A stretch of DNA of 64,000 nt from Saltatorellus ferox (GCA_007751475.1 CP036434.1:6453524-6517523); one strand, 5' to 3'. Positions 9,029 to 17,920 are shown, counted from the stretch's first letter. Numbers and translations are program-made. The notes: generated from the sequence alone by a model not told the origin.

Positions 9029-9863
9029 GGGCGACCTCGGAGGCTGTGACGATGGGGTTGGGGGCGATGAAGGAGGTCCCTGCGCCGGAACCGAGGGCGG
9101 CGACGAGCGCCTGGGTTGCGTTGCCGCTCGCGATCTTCACGAGCGTACCGGGGAGCGCCGCGGCAGCGCTGAGCGCGGCCTCGACCTTGGGGATCATGCC
9201 GCCCTTGAGCACGCCTCGGGCCTCGAGGCGAGCGGCGCCTGCGGCGTCGAGCGTCAGGACCGGCTGATCGCCGTCCAGAACCGACGCCACGTCCGAGAGG
9301 AACAGCACCGCGTCCGCGCCCCAGGCGCCCGCGATCGGAGCGACCGCCGCGTCGGCGTTGACGTTGAGGAAGCTCGTGCCGAGCGCGTCCGCCTCGTCCG
9401 GGGCGACGGTGGCGATCACCGGGACGAAGCGGGCCGCCGCGAGATCTTCGAGCACGGAGGCGTCGACCGCGACGATCTCCCCCACCGCACCGAGCGCTGG
9501 ATCCAGCACGCGCGCGGACGCGAGGTTCGCATCGGCGCAGGTGAGTCCGATGCTCCGCACCGAGGCCTTGGCGAGCGCAGAGACCAGAGCTGCGTTCACC
9601 TCGCCGCCGAGAACCTGAACCGCGGCGAGCGCCGTCTCGGGATCCGTGATCCGAAGTCCGCGGTCGTTGCGCTTGACCTCCAGACCGAGGCGCTCCTGGT
9701 GCCGGGTGAGCTGAGCGCCACCGCCGTGGATGATCACCACGTCCAGGTCCAGCTCCGTCATGCCCTGCGCGACGTTCGCCGCAAAGCGCACGCGCGTCGC
9801 CGGGTCATCGAGCACGCTACCGCCGATCTTCAGCACCACGCGGCGCCGCTTTTCGGCGCTCAA
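9018..9863 (-). CDS. argB: Acetylglutamate kinase
   Basis: Phosphorylates N-acetylglutamate, the second step of the pathway. The 281-residue amino-acid-kinase fold shows VVLKIGGSVLDD at the N-terminus, VIIHGGGAQLTRH, FLSDVASVLDGD and GGMIPKVEAAL near the C-terminus, all in family order. The only start that keeps the N-terminal beta strand is a TTG at 9863, which overlaps the argC stop as TTGA. I do not see the extra N-terminal helix typical of arginine-feedback-inhibited hexameric enzymes, so control may rest mainly on ArgR; that is an inference. Confidence 0.94.
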   Translation of the reverse strand: MSAEKRRRVVLKIGGSVLDDPATRVRFAANVAQGMTELDLDVVIIHGGGAQLTRHQERLGLEVKRNDRGLRITDPETALAAVQVLGGEVNAALVSALAKASVRSIGLTCADANLASARVLDPALGAVGEIVAVDASVLEDLAAARFVPVIATVAPDEADALGTSFLNVNADAAVAPIAGAWGADAVLFLSDVASVLDGDQPVLTLDAAGAARLEARGVLKGGMIPKVEAALSAAAALPGTLVKIASGNATQALVAALGSGAGTSFIAPNPIVTASEVAHGS

Positions 9864-10867
9864 AGGGCACCTCCGTCGGGGGTGCGCAGGCCTTCGAGTT
9901 CGTCGAAGCCAAGCATCACGTTCATGTTCTGGAGCGCGGCTCCCGCCGCTCCCTTGACGAGGTTGTCGATGGCCGACGTGACGACGAGGGCGCCGTTCGC
10001 CTCGGCGATCGCCACGTGGCAGTGATTGGTCCTCGCGACGCTGCTGGTCGCGGGCTGGCTGTCGATGAGGTGGACGAAGGGCTCGTTCGCGTAGCGGTCC
10101 GCGATGGCCTCGCGCGCCTGGGCCAGCGTGACGCCGGCCGCGGGCTCGGCGTAGATCGTCGCCAGCATGCCGCGGAACATGGGCATGAGGTGCGGCACGA
10201 ACGTCAAGGCGAGGTCGGCGTCGATCCGCGACTCGATCTCCGGCGCGTGGCGGTGGGTGCCGACGCCGTAGGCGCGAACGCTCTCGTTGACGTTGCCATA
10301 GAGCGTGGTCTCCGTGGGCGACTTGCCCGCACCGGACACGCCGCTCTTGGCGTCGATCGTGACGCGGCTCCCCGCGCGCAGAAGCCCCGCGTTCACGAGC
10401 GGCAGAAGCCCGAGCAGCGACGCCGTCGGATAGCAGCCCGGGTTGGCGATCAGCTGCGCGCTCTTGATGTCTTCGCGGCCATATTCGGTGAGGCCGTAGA
10501 CCGCCACGTCGCAGAGTTCGGGCACGGGGTGCGGATGGCCGTAGACGCGCTCGTACTGAGCGGCGTCACGGAACCGATAGTCCGAGGAGAGATCGATGAC
10601 GCGAGCGCTGCCCCGCAGCGCGGTCGCCGTGACCTGATGGCCGAGCCCGTGGGGCAGACAGAGGAACACGACGTCGAAGTCGCTCCCGAGGGCGCCGAGA
10701 TCCAGGGGCTCGATGAACGCCTGAGCGCGCGGATCGGCGGGCACACGCTCTCCTCCCTCGCGGGCGGACATGAGCGTGATCGAGTTGATGTGAGCGTGGG
10801 ACGCGCAGGCCTGCGCGAGCTCGACGCCGGCGTACCCCGTGGCGCCGACGATGGCGATGCTGGTCAT
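9860..10867 (-). CDS. argC: N-acetyl-gamma-glutamyl-phosphate reductase
   Basis: NADPH-dependent reductase giving N-acetylglutamate semialdehyde. The nucleotide-binding loop GATGYAGVELA starts at residue 8, and the catalytic cysteine lies in LIANPGCYPTA; HRHAPEIE and FVPHLMPMFRGML are also family-typical. At 335 residues it is normal length for the type 1 enzyme. Its ATG at 10867 overlaps the argR stop as ATGA, so the repressor gene is the first cistron and ArgC is translated in close coupling with it. Confidence 0.96.
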   Translation of the reverse strand: MTSIAIVGATGYAGVELAQACASHAHINSITLMSAREGGERVPADPRAQAFIEPLDLGALGSDFDVVFLCLPHGLGHQVTATALRGSARVIDLSSDYRFRDAAQYERVYGHPHPVPELCDVAVYGLTEYGREDIKSAQLIANPGCYPTASLLGLLPLVNAGLLRAGSRVTIDAKSGVSGAGKSPTETTLYGNVNESVRAYGVGTHRHAPEIESRIDADLALTFVPHLMPMFRGMLATIYAEPAAGVTLAQAREAIADRYANEPFVHLIDSQPATSSVARTNHCHVAIAEANGALVVTSAIDNLVKGAAGAALQNMNVMLGFDELEGLRTPDGGAL

Positions 10868-11316
10868 GATGCCTCTCGGCCTGTAGCGTGGACGTTGAAC
10901 TCGTCCGCCAGCGCGAGCGCGGCCTTGGAGCTGGGCGTGATCACCATCACGGTGTCATCGCCTGCGATGGAGCCAACGATCTTCGAATGGCCCGACCCAT
11001 CGACCGCCACGGCGAGCGGTGAGGCTCCGCCCGGCGGCGTCCGGAGAACCACGAGGTTCTGGGCGGGCGTGGCGCTTTTGAGCCAGAGGTTCAGCGCTTT
11101 CACGAGCGGCGATGGAGCGCTGCCCGGCACGATGTAGCCGTGGACGCTCTTTCGGGCGTCTAGCTCGCGCAGGTCCCGGGAAAGGGTCGCCTGGGTCACG
11201 GAGACGCCGTGCTCTGCGAGGGCCTCCACCAGTGACTGCTGGCTCGTTCCGTGCCCGTCAGCAATGAGCTGAACGATGAGGGCGCGGCGCTTCTGGATCA
11301 GGGTCTCGGTCTGCAT
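10864..11316 (-). CDS. argR: Arginine repressor ArgR
   Basis: Arginine-sensing DNA-binding regulator of 150 residues. The N-terminal winged helix includes the recognition segment TQATLSRDLREL, and the C-terminal hexamerisation/arginine-binding domain contains GSIAGDDTVMVI, where the aspartates would bind arginine. It is the first gene of the operon, with an ARG-box-like palindrome about 18 bases upstream of its ATG, so autorepression of the whole pathway when arginine is abundant is the simplest model. The ATG itself sits in an AT-rich stretch unusual for this window. Confidence 0.94.
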   Translation of the reverse strand: MQTETLIQKRRALIVQLIADGHGTSQQSLVEALAEHGVSVTQATLSRDLRELDARKSVHGYIVPGSAPSPLVKALNLWLKSATPAQNLVVLRTPPGGASPLAVAVDGSGHSKIVGSIAGDDTVMVITPSSKAALALADEFNVHATGREAS

Positions 11317-11362
11317 AAATAGCGATCTTTCAATGCATATTCATGCAGGCGGGGCGGCAACG
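11317..11362 (-). promoter_or_regulatory. argR: Putative arg operon promoter with ARG-box-like palindrome
   Basis: An AT-rich patch in otherwise GC-rich DNA just upstream of argR. On the minus strand it contains CATGAATATGCATTGAA, which resembles the ArgR operator (TGAAT, four bases, ATTCA), and an inverted repeat TGCAT-GAAT-ATGCA at 11334-11347. A TTGCCG at about 11360 could serve as a -35. The operator is a pattern match, not a measured site. Confidence 0.55.
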
Positions 11363-11511
11363 CAACGGAATTGTCGCGAATTTGCCTGAGCTTCGACTCC
11401 TTGAAGGGAGCGGGCCGCGGTAGGCGGTGGCGCCCGGCTGCGCTACCTCTGCCCGGTTTCACGGCCCTCTCTACAGGAACCGGGTCGCCACGGCGACGCT
11501 GGCCTTCGCGG

Positions 11512-13581
11512 TCAGGGCCAGAGGAACTCCTTGCGAGCGGTCTTGTCGAAGTGCTCCCACTTCCTGACCTGATAGTAGAGATCAGGCCTGGTATCTACGA
11601 TGGTCATCGCGAAGGGCTTGATGCTCTCCACCTGTTGCGCCAAGGAAGGCTCCGTACTGAATCGAGAGGACCAGCGGCTCCACTCCGTGGCCACCGATGG
11701 TTCGTTCAAGATCTCCAGCATCGCCAGGAACGCAGCTTGCGAATCGGAGCAGCCCACGTTGACCACGAGCTCCACCGGACTTCCACTGGCCGGAATCGCC
11801 TTTCCCTGTCGACTCGTCAAGGTCACGGTGTGGCTGACGCCGACCTCCAGGTCAGAAAGGTACTTCCAAAGGTGTGGCTCGGCCTGCGCTGTCGCGCTGA
11901 ACGTCTTGTCGGAAGGATCCGGATCGTCGACACGCAGCTCGAATTGAACCACGTCTTTCCCTCCTGAGCCTTTGGAGAATCGAATGGGACCGATCATGAC
12001 GGACGAAGGCGTACCCTGGAAATGAAGCCGATTGGGGTCGGTCCCCGCATGGAATTCCTCAAGGTCGCCGATACCGTCGAAGTCCCCGTCCTTGAGGCGT
12101 GGGTTCGAGGCGACCCGAGTTCCGTCGCTGGTCTCCCAGCCCTGGACTTCGGGGCCATCGAGCAACCCGTCGCCGTCGGTGTCAGGGTGGCTCTCGTCCG
12201 TTCCCAGGCGGAATTCGTCGCGATCGCCCAGTCCGTCACCATCGGTATCGACCACGTAGATCAGGTGCAGCGACTCTCGGCGCTGGACGAGAATATCGTC
12301 CAGCTCGAAAGCCCGCTCGAGGGGGTGGTACGCGACGACTTCATGGGAGTGTCCTCCGTCCCGCTGGCGTCCGTGCATGACGACCCAGTACCCGTTCGGT
12401 CGCTGCTCAGCTCCGTAGCCGTCTACCGAAACCAGTCCCTCGCATGGGGCCATGGCGCGGTCCAGCCCGGGCTTCTCGATCTGGAAAGAGCCCTCGACGA
12501 TCGGAAGGCGCAGCGTCTCTTCAAGAATCTTCCTCGCGCTGATGCCCTCGGGGTACTGACCAGGAATCGCGACTCGATGTTCAGCCACACCCTCTTGATC
12601 GAGCCCCTTGCCTGACAGGGGGCCGTAGTCGATCACAACGCTCGCGGTCCGCTGCCCGACCCAGGTCATGTCATGGGCGAAAGCGACGCCATCCTCGCCG
12701 AGGAGCTCCAGATGGCTCGCCGCGATGACAAGTCCGCCTTGGTTCCTCAGCAGCTCCTTCACCTGCTCCAGCGTCAAGGTCGCTTCGAAGGTGAAGGGGT
12801 GCTTCGTCCTCTCACCCGGCTTGATGGAATCGCCATCGGAGGTCCCGCCGCTTCGTATCAGATCCGGAAACGGGAAGGCGACTTCGCCTGTGCGCGGATC
12901 GAGCACGTACGCCGCGAGCCTGAGGTCCTTGAGCGTCCAGGTGATCTTCCCGCGGTTCTCCAGTCGCGCGGACACGAGCACCTTGCCAGCATCCGTCATC
13001 GTCGACTGACTGCGGGTGCTCGACTCGATCTGACTGAGCGCCATTGACTTGGCATGGGATTGTTCTTCGGACCAGTTGGAGGTGGTCTCGGTGGAGGTGG
13101 TGTCGGTGTTTTCGACACCGAAGGTCATGCTCGCTTCGACGCTCGGATCGACGAGGCTCACCTTGGCACTGACGGTTCCTGATGCGCTCCACGAGAATGA
13201 ACTCTCGACGGCGCGCGCCACCGAGCCGCCTTCCACGAACCGCCGCTCCGACGAAACCTCCTCTGCCCTCTCGAGTGCCTTCGAGAACTCCTCCGAGACG
13301 CCGAGCGTGGTATTCAGCGAGATCTTCGGTCGGGACGTGACCCGTACGGCAGCGACGGGAAGATCGGCGATGAGCGGATGGAAGAGAAGATAGCTCGACC
13401 CCGATCCGGTGTTGTCCGCGACCTCGGTGCCGTCGTCGATGCCATCGCCGTCCGTGTCCGCGATGTTGGGGTCCGTGCCTAATTCGAGTTCCCGTGAGTT
13501 CGAGAGGCCGTCTCCATCCGAATCCTGGGCGCATCCAGAGAGGGCCGCCAGAAAAAGAGCAAGCAGTGCTTTTCGCAGCAT
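11512..13581 (-). CDS. Lipoprotein with calcium-binding repeats and a binary-toxin-B-like segment
   Basis: The 689-residue product starts MLRKALLALFLAALSGCAQ, a lipoprotein signal with lipobox LSGC. Straight after it are thrombospondin-type-3-like calcium repeats (DSDGDGLSN, DTDGDGIDDGTE), and a second set lies near residue 470 (DTDGDGLGD, DTDGDGLLDG, DGDFDGIGD). Between them, HPLIADLPVAAVRV, a serine/threonine-rich alternating segment (SSFSWSASGTVSAKVSL) and SARLENRGKITW resemble in order the region after the calcium site of anthrax protective antigen and related binary-toxin B proteins. That likeness is from memory and needs a profile search. The start at 13581 was chosen for the signal peptide; an in-frame extension to 13749 looks non-coding. 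The function is unknown, possibly a surface-anchored binding or pore-like protein. Confidence 0.8.
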   Translation of the reverse strand: MLRKALLALFLAALSGCAQDSDGDGLSNSRELELGTDPNIADTDGDGIDDGTEVADNTGSGSSYLLFHPLIADLPVAAVRVTSRPKISLNTTLGVSEEFSKALERAEEVSSERRFVEGGSVARAVESSFSWSASGTVSAKVSLVDPSVEASMTFGVENTDTTSTETTSNWSEEQSHAKSMALSQIESSTRSQSTMTDAGKVLVSARLENRGKITWTLKDLRLAAYVLDPRTGEVAFPFPDLIRSGGTSDGDSIKPGERTKHPFTFEATLTLEQVKELLRNQGGLVIAASHLELLGEDGVAFAHDMTWVGQRTASVVIDYGPLSGKGLDQEGVAEHRVAIPGQYPEGISARKILEETLRLPIVEGSFQIEKPGLDRAMAPCEGLVSVDGYGAEQRPNGYWVVMHGRQRDGGHSHEVVAYHPLERAFELDDILVQRRESLHLIYVVDTDGDGLGDRDEFRLGTDESHPDTDGDGLLDGPEVQGWETSDGTRVASNPRLKDGDFDGIGDLEEFHAGTDPNRLHFQGTPSSVMIGPIRFSKGSGGKDVVQFELRVDDPDPSDKTFSATAQAEPHLWKYLSDLEVGVSHTVTLTSRQGKAIPASGSPVELVVNVGCSDSQAAFLAMLEILNEPSVATEWSRWSSRFSTEPSLAQQVESIKPFAMTIVDTRPDLYYQVRKWEHFDKTARKEFLWP

Positions 13582-13902
13582 GGGGGGTGCCCGAGCAGGG
13601 CGGAAGGTCGGAGCAGAGAAGGAGGAGCGGGCGGGCCTTGCCTGAGCCACGGTGGAGGGACGGAGGCTCCCTGAAGGCTCAGCTCGTCGCGCGAGCCTCC
13701 AGCCCATCACGCCACCATCGAGTTTCTGCCAAGACCTTTCGTGGGGCACCAGGACACCGGTGAAGCCGGCTCCGAGCCCCGCCCCTCACCTCCCCTCACC
13801 CCCCCGGGGAGTTCCCGTGAAGTGAGGCCCCAAGACCCGGCGGCGTCCATAGTTTCCGCTGGCGAACCGATTTCCCCCGCAGCCTCCGGATATAAAGCGG
13901 GC
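13582..13902. promoter_or_regulatory. Divergent intergenic region
   Basis: About 320 bases between two divergently transcribed lipoprotein genes; it should hold both promoters. TATAAA at 13890-13895 lies only 8-13 bases before the GTG start at 13903. I see no operator-like repeats. Confidence 0.35.
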
Positions 13903-14835
13903 GTGATTTCCTTCAGCCAGATCCGCCCGTTCGGCGCAGCCTGCGCGCTTCTCCTCGCCGCCTGCTCCTCCCCGCCGCCGCCGCCCGCCGCAACCTCGTT
14001 GACGGGCCAGCCCCTCCCCACCATCGGCCCTGACGGCATCGCAGCCCGGTGGATGGAGGCGGAAGCGGACGCGGCGCACCTGGCCTGGCAATGCGATCCG
14101 TCGGAGATGCGGGCGATCTGGATGGGCCGCCGGCTGGCCTACATGGGCCGCTTCCAGGAGGCGATCAGCTGGTTCGCGAGCGCCATCGGGACCTACCCCG
14201 AGAGCTACCGGCTGCGCAGGCACATGGGCCATCGACTGCTCACGATCCGCGAGGTCGACGCCGCCATCACCGTTTTGGAGGAAGCTCGCGAGCTGGCCAA
14301 GGACGCGCCCAATCGGCTCGAGCCCGACGGGTCCCCCGGGCCCGAGTGGGAGCCGCGGAGCACCACCCACGGGAACATCGACTACCACCTCGCGCTGGGC
14401 TACTACCTGAAGGGCGAGTACGAGAAGGCGGCCAGGCTTTGGGAGAACTGCGCTCGCCAGTGGGCCCGGACCGACGACGAGCGGGTCGCGGCGACCCACT
14501 GGGCCTACATGAGCTGGATGCGCCTCGGCAACGAGCTGGCGGCGAACGCGGCGGTGCGCCGGCTCCCCGCAAGACCGGACGTGCTGGAGAACTTCGGCTA
14601 CGCCGACCTCATCGCGCTCTATCGAGGCGAGATCCAGCTGGAAGATCTGCTCGCGAGGACCGACCGCGACGCGGCGCTGAACTACGGGCTCGCGCGCTGG
14701 ATGATCGCCCGCGGCGACGGGGAAGCAGGGAACGCGCTGCTTCAGGAGCTGGCGGCCAGCCCCGGATGGCCCGCCTTCGGCGTCCTGGCGGCCGAAAGTG
14801 ACCTGGCGGCTCCGCTACCCGAAGTCGAGCGCTGA
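13903..14835 (+). CDS. TPR-containing lipoprotein
   Basis: A 310-residue protein beginning (GTG start) ISFSQIRPFGAACALLLAACSS, a lipoprotein signal with lipobox LAAC followed by a proline-rich linker. The rest is helical with TPR-like spacing: GRFQEAISWFASAIGTYPES, a YLKGEYEKAARLWENCA repeat and a later degenerate repeat. TPR proteins act as protein-protein adaptors; no partner is indicated. I chose the GTG at 13903 because upstream in-frame sequence (back to 13741) is proline/serine-rich and precedes the signal peptide. It lies 46 bases before leuS and may be co-transcribed with it. Confidence 0.78.
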   Translation: MISFSQIRPFGAACALLLAACSSPPPPPAATSLTGQPLPTIGPDGIAARWMEAEADAAHLAWQCDPSEMRAIWMGRRLAYMGRFQEAISWFASAIGTYPESYRLRRHMGHRLLTIREVDAAITVLEEARELAKDAPNRLEPDGSPGPEWEPRSTTHGNIDYHLALGYYLKGEYEKAARLWENCARQWARTDDERVAATHWAYMSWMRLGNELAANAAVRRLPARPDVLENFGYADLIALYRGEIQLEDLLARTDRDAALNYGLARWMIARGDGEAGNALLQELAASPGWPAFGVLAAESDLAAPLPEVER

Positions 14836-14881
14836 TAGACTCCTGGCGCATTCGGCCGTTCGCCGGAGCAGAAAAAGCGCC

Positions 14882-17341
14882 ATGACCTACGATCCCGCCC
14901 AAATCGAGCCCCGGTGGCAAGCCTTCTGGGAGCAGAACGCCACCTTCCGCACGGATACGTCCGCCGGTACCTCCTCCGGTACCTCGAAGCCCACGTACTA
15001 CGTGCTCGACATGTTCCCGTACCCCTCGGGCGCAGGGCTACACGTCGGCCACGTCGAGGGCTACACGGCCAGCGATATCGTGGCGCGCCACAAGCGGATG
15101 AAGGGCTTCGAGGTCCTGCACCCGATGGGCTGGGACGCCTTCGGCCTGCCCGCCGAACAGTACGCGATCAGCCAGAACGTGCACCCGCGCATCTCGACCC
15201 AGGCGAACCTCGACAACTTCCGCGCGCAGCTGAAGGCCATCGGGTTCTCCTACGACTGGGAGCGCGAGGTCGGCACGTTCGACCCCGAGTTCTACCGCTG
15301 GACCCAGTGGATCTTCCTGAAGCTGCTCGAGCACGACCTCGCCTACCAGTCCGAGGCGCTCGTGAACTGGTGCCCGGCCCTGGGCACGGTGCTCGCCAAC
15401 GACGAGGTCATCGACGGCAAGTCGGAGCGCGGCGGACACCCCGTCGAGCGCAAGCCGATGAAGCAGTGGATGCTGCGCATCACGAAGTACGCGGACCGGC
15501 TGCTCGACGGGCTCGACGAGGTCGAATTCCCCGAGTCGATCAAGGCGATGCAGCGCGACCGCATCGGGCGCTCCGAAGGCGCAGACGCGACCTTCGCCAT
15601 CAAGGGCCACGACGCCGCGATCGAGGTGTTCACGACGCGACCGGACACGATGTTCGGCGCCACGTTCTGCGTGCTCGCGCCCGAGCATGACCTCGTGAAA
15701 GAGATCACCACCGACGAGCAGCGCGCGGCGGTCGACGAGTACCTCGCGGCGGCAGCCGCGAAGTCGGAGATCGCGCGTACCGGCAACGACGCGGGCAAGA
15801 CGGGCGTCTTCACCGGTGCCTTCGCCGTCAACCCGGCCACGGGGGAAGAGGTGCCGATCTGGGTCGCCGACTACGTTCTGATGGGCTACGGCACCGGCGC
15901 GATCATGTGCGTGCCCGGCCACGACGAGCGCGACTGGATGTTCGCGACCAAGTTCGACCTGCCGATCATCGAGGTCGTCGCAGGCGGTGACGTGACCGAG
16001 GCCGCCTACTCGGGCGATGGGCCGCACGTCAACTCCAGCTCCGAGGCCAAGGGCATCGACCTGAACGGCCTCGGCAAGGAAGCCGCGATCACGAAGATGT
16101 GCGAGTGGCTGGAGGCGAACGGCCTCGGCAAGAAGATCGTGCGCTACCGCATGCGGGACTGGATCTTCGCGCGTCAGCGCTACTGGGGCGAGCCGATCCC
16201 CGTCGTGATCGCCGAGGACGGCGAGGTCCATCCGCTGCCGTTCGACGAGCTACCGCTGAACCTGCCGGACACGGCCGACTACACGCCCTCCGAGACGGGC
16301 GAGGCTCCCCTCAGCCGCATCAAGGACTGGATGAAGACGACCGTCCCCGGGCAGCCTGGCAAGCCAGCGCAGCGCGAGGCGGACACGATGCCGGGCAGCG
16401 CCGGCAGCTCGTGGTACTTCTTCCGCTTCATAGATCCGCGCAACCAGGACGCGCTCTGCGATCCGGAGAAGGCGAAGGCGTGGCTGCCCGTCGATCTGTA
16501 CGTCGGCGGCGCGGAGCACGCGGTCGGACACCTGCTCTACTCGCGCTTCTGGACGAAGTTCCTGTTCGACATCGGCGTTTCGCCGGTGGAGGAGCCGTTC
16601 AAGCGCCTCGTCAACCAGGGCATGATCCTGGGCGAGGATAGCCGCAAGATGGGCAAGCGCTACGGCAACACCGTCGACCCCTTCGACGTGATCAAGGAGT
16701 ACGGCGCCGACACGCTGCGCATGTTCGAGATGTTCCTGGGACCGATCGAGCAGGAGAAGCCCTGGAGCCAGAGCGGGCTCGACGGGGTGCGCCGGTTCCT
16801 GAACCGAGCGTGGCGACTCTACTGCGACGACAGCGGCGAGCCGCACTCGACCATCGCCGATGAGCCGATGGACGACGACATCGCGCGGCTTCTGCACCAG
16901 ACGATCGCGAAGGTCGAAGAGGACACCGAGGGCCTGCGCTTCAACACGGCGATCGCCCAGATGATGATCTTCGTCAACGAGATGCTGAAGAAGGACGCGC
17001 GCCCGAGGGAGGCGATGGAGTCGTTCTGTCTCCTGCTCGCGCCCTACGCGCCGCACTTCGCCGAGGAGATCTGGCAGAAGCTCGGGCACGAGGAGTCGAT
17101 CACCTACGCGACGTTCCCGGTGGCGGATGCGTCGAAGCTGGTCGAGGACTCGATCGAGGTGCCGGTGCAGATCAACGGCAAGGTGCGGGCGAGGCTTCAG
17201 GTCGCGGCGGACATCGACGAGGCCGCGATCAAGGAGCTGGCGCTCGCGGACGAAGCCGTGGACGGCTGGATCAGCGGCAAGGAGCTCAAGGTGTTCAAGT
17301 ACATCCCGGGCCGACTGGTGACGATCGCCATCAAGGGCTGA
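14882..17341 (+). CDS. leuS: Leucyl-tRNA synthetase
   Basis: Class I aminoacyl-tRNA synthetase, 819 residues, charging tRNA-Leu. The HIGH motif is in FPYPSGAGLHVGHVEGY, the CP1 editing domain includes TTRPDTMFGATF, and the KMSKS loop reads DSRKMGKRYGNTVDP, with glycine and arginine replacing the usual serine and lysine. The C-terminal anticodon-binding and small domains are present (VPVQINGKVRARL). Length is slightly below the roughly 860 residues of the E. coli enzyme. The ATG at 14882 gives the expected N-terminus. A very large hairpin follows the stop codon. Confidence 0.97.
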   Translation: MTYDPAQIEPRWQAFWEQNATFRTDTSAGTSSGTSKPTYYVLDMFPYPSGAGLHVGHVEGYTASDIVARHKRMKGFEVLHPMGWDAFGLPAEQYAISQNVHPRISTQANLDNFRAQLKAIGFSYDWEREVGTFDPEFYRWTQWIFLKLLEHDLAYQSEALVNWCPALGTVLANDEVIDGKSERGGHPVERKPMKQWMLRITKYADRLLDGLDEVEFPESIKAMQRDRIGRSEGADATFAIKGHDAAIEVFTTRPDTMFGATFCVLAPEHDLVKEITTDEQRAAVDEYLAAAAAKSEIARTGNDAGKTGVFTGAFAVNPATGEEVPIWVADYVLMGYGTGAIMCVPGHDERDWMFATKFDLPIIEVVAGGDVTEAAYSGDGPHVNSSSEAKGIDLNGLGKEAAITKMCEWLEANGLGKKIVRYRMRDWIFARQRYWGEPIPVVIAEDGEVHPLPFDELPLNLPDTADYTPSETGEAPLSRIKDWMKTTVPGQPGKPAQREADTMPGSAGSSWYFFRFIDPRNQDALCDPEKAKAWLPVDLYVGGAEHAVGHLLYSRFWTKFLFDIGVSPVEEPFKRLVNQGMILGEDSRKMGKRYGNTVDPFDVIKEYGADTLRMFEMFLGPIEQEKPWSQSGLDGVRRFLNRAWRLYCDDSGEPHSTIADEPMDDDIARLLHQTIAKVEEDTEGLRFNTAIAQMMIFVNEMLKKDARPREAMESFCLLLAPYAPHFAEEIWQKLGHEESITYATFPVADASKLVEDSIEVPVQINGKVRARLQVAADIDEAAIKELALADEAVDGWISGKELKVFKYIPGRLVTIAIKG

Positions 17342-17346
17342 TCAAG

Positions 17347-17512
17347 CCGCCTGGCAGCAGGAAACCCGGCGGTACCGAACCCGGCGTTACCGAACCCGAA
17401 CCAGATCCGCCACGTTTTCGGAGGAGAGAACTCTCCTCCGAAAACGTGGCGGATCTGGTTCGGGTTCGGTAACGCCGGGTTCGGTACCGCCGGGTTTCCT
17501 GCTTCCAGGCGG
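17347..17512. repeat. Near-perfect 82-bp inverted repeat (giant hairpin) between convergent genes
   Basis: Arms 17347-17428 and 17431-17512 are reverse complements with one mismatch (17355 against 17504) around a 2-base centre at 17429-17430. Within each arm a 15-base unit (AACCCGGCGGTACCG) occurs twice with one difference, followed by a partial third copy. It starts 5 bases after the leuS stop and ends 14 bases before the stop of the minus-strand gene at 17527, so it could act as a bidirectional terminator. It is far longer than a normal terminator stem; a fold-back sequencing or assembly artefact must also be considered. Confidence 0.9.
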
Positions 17513-17526
17513 ATAGACCGCTACCG

Positions 17527-17874
17527 TCACAGGATGGCGGATTGGGGGCGGGCCTCGTACAGCTCGTTCACCCTATCCGCCACGGCCTCGACCGCTGCGT
17601 CCACCTGCTCGGCCAATGGCGCGCCGTTGTCGAGGGCGCGATCGACGCTCCACGGGTTCACCCCGTAACCGTCGCCGCGCACGCGGAGGATGAGCCCGAC
17701 CTCGTCGCCGTAGACCTCGACGTGGAACCCGCGCTGGAAGCGCTCGCGCAGGCGCCCCTTCACGGCCGTCGCGAGCATGTCGCACGCGTCGTACCACTCG
17801 GTCGAGCCGGCGCGGGGCGGCGTCGACCTGGCGAACAGGGCCTCGATTCCGTTGTAGCTGAACATCGGCCGCAT
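17527..17874 (-). CDS. Hypothetical small protein
   Basis: I do not recognise this 115-residue protein. It is soluble, with MFSYNGIEALFARS at the N-terminus, a central segment FHVEVYGDEVGLILRVRGDG that looks like paired beta strands, and an amphipathic C-terminal helix. There is no signal peptide or membrane segment. The start could be the ATG at 17874 or the one at 17865. It converges on leuS across the giant hairpin. Codon use resembles its neighbours, which supports it being real. Confidence 0.6.
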   Translation of the reverse strand: MRPMFSYNGIEALFARSTPPRAGSTEWYDACDMLATAVKGRLRERFQRGFHVEVYGDEVGLILRVRGDGYGVNPWSVDRALDNGAPLAEQVDAAVEAVADRVNELYEARPQSAIL

Positions 17875-17920
17875 CCTGCGGAATCGAGCGAGCCCGTTCC
17901 AGGGGCAAGCGGGAGCGCCT

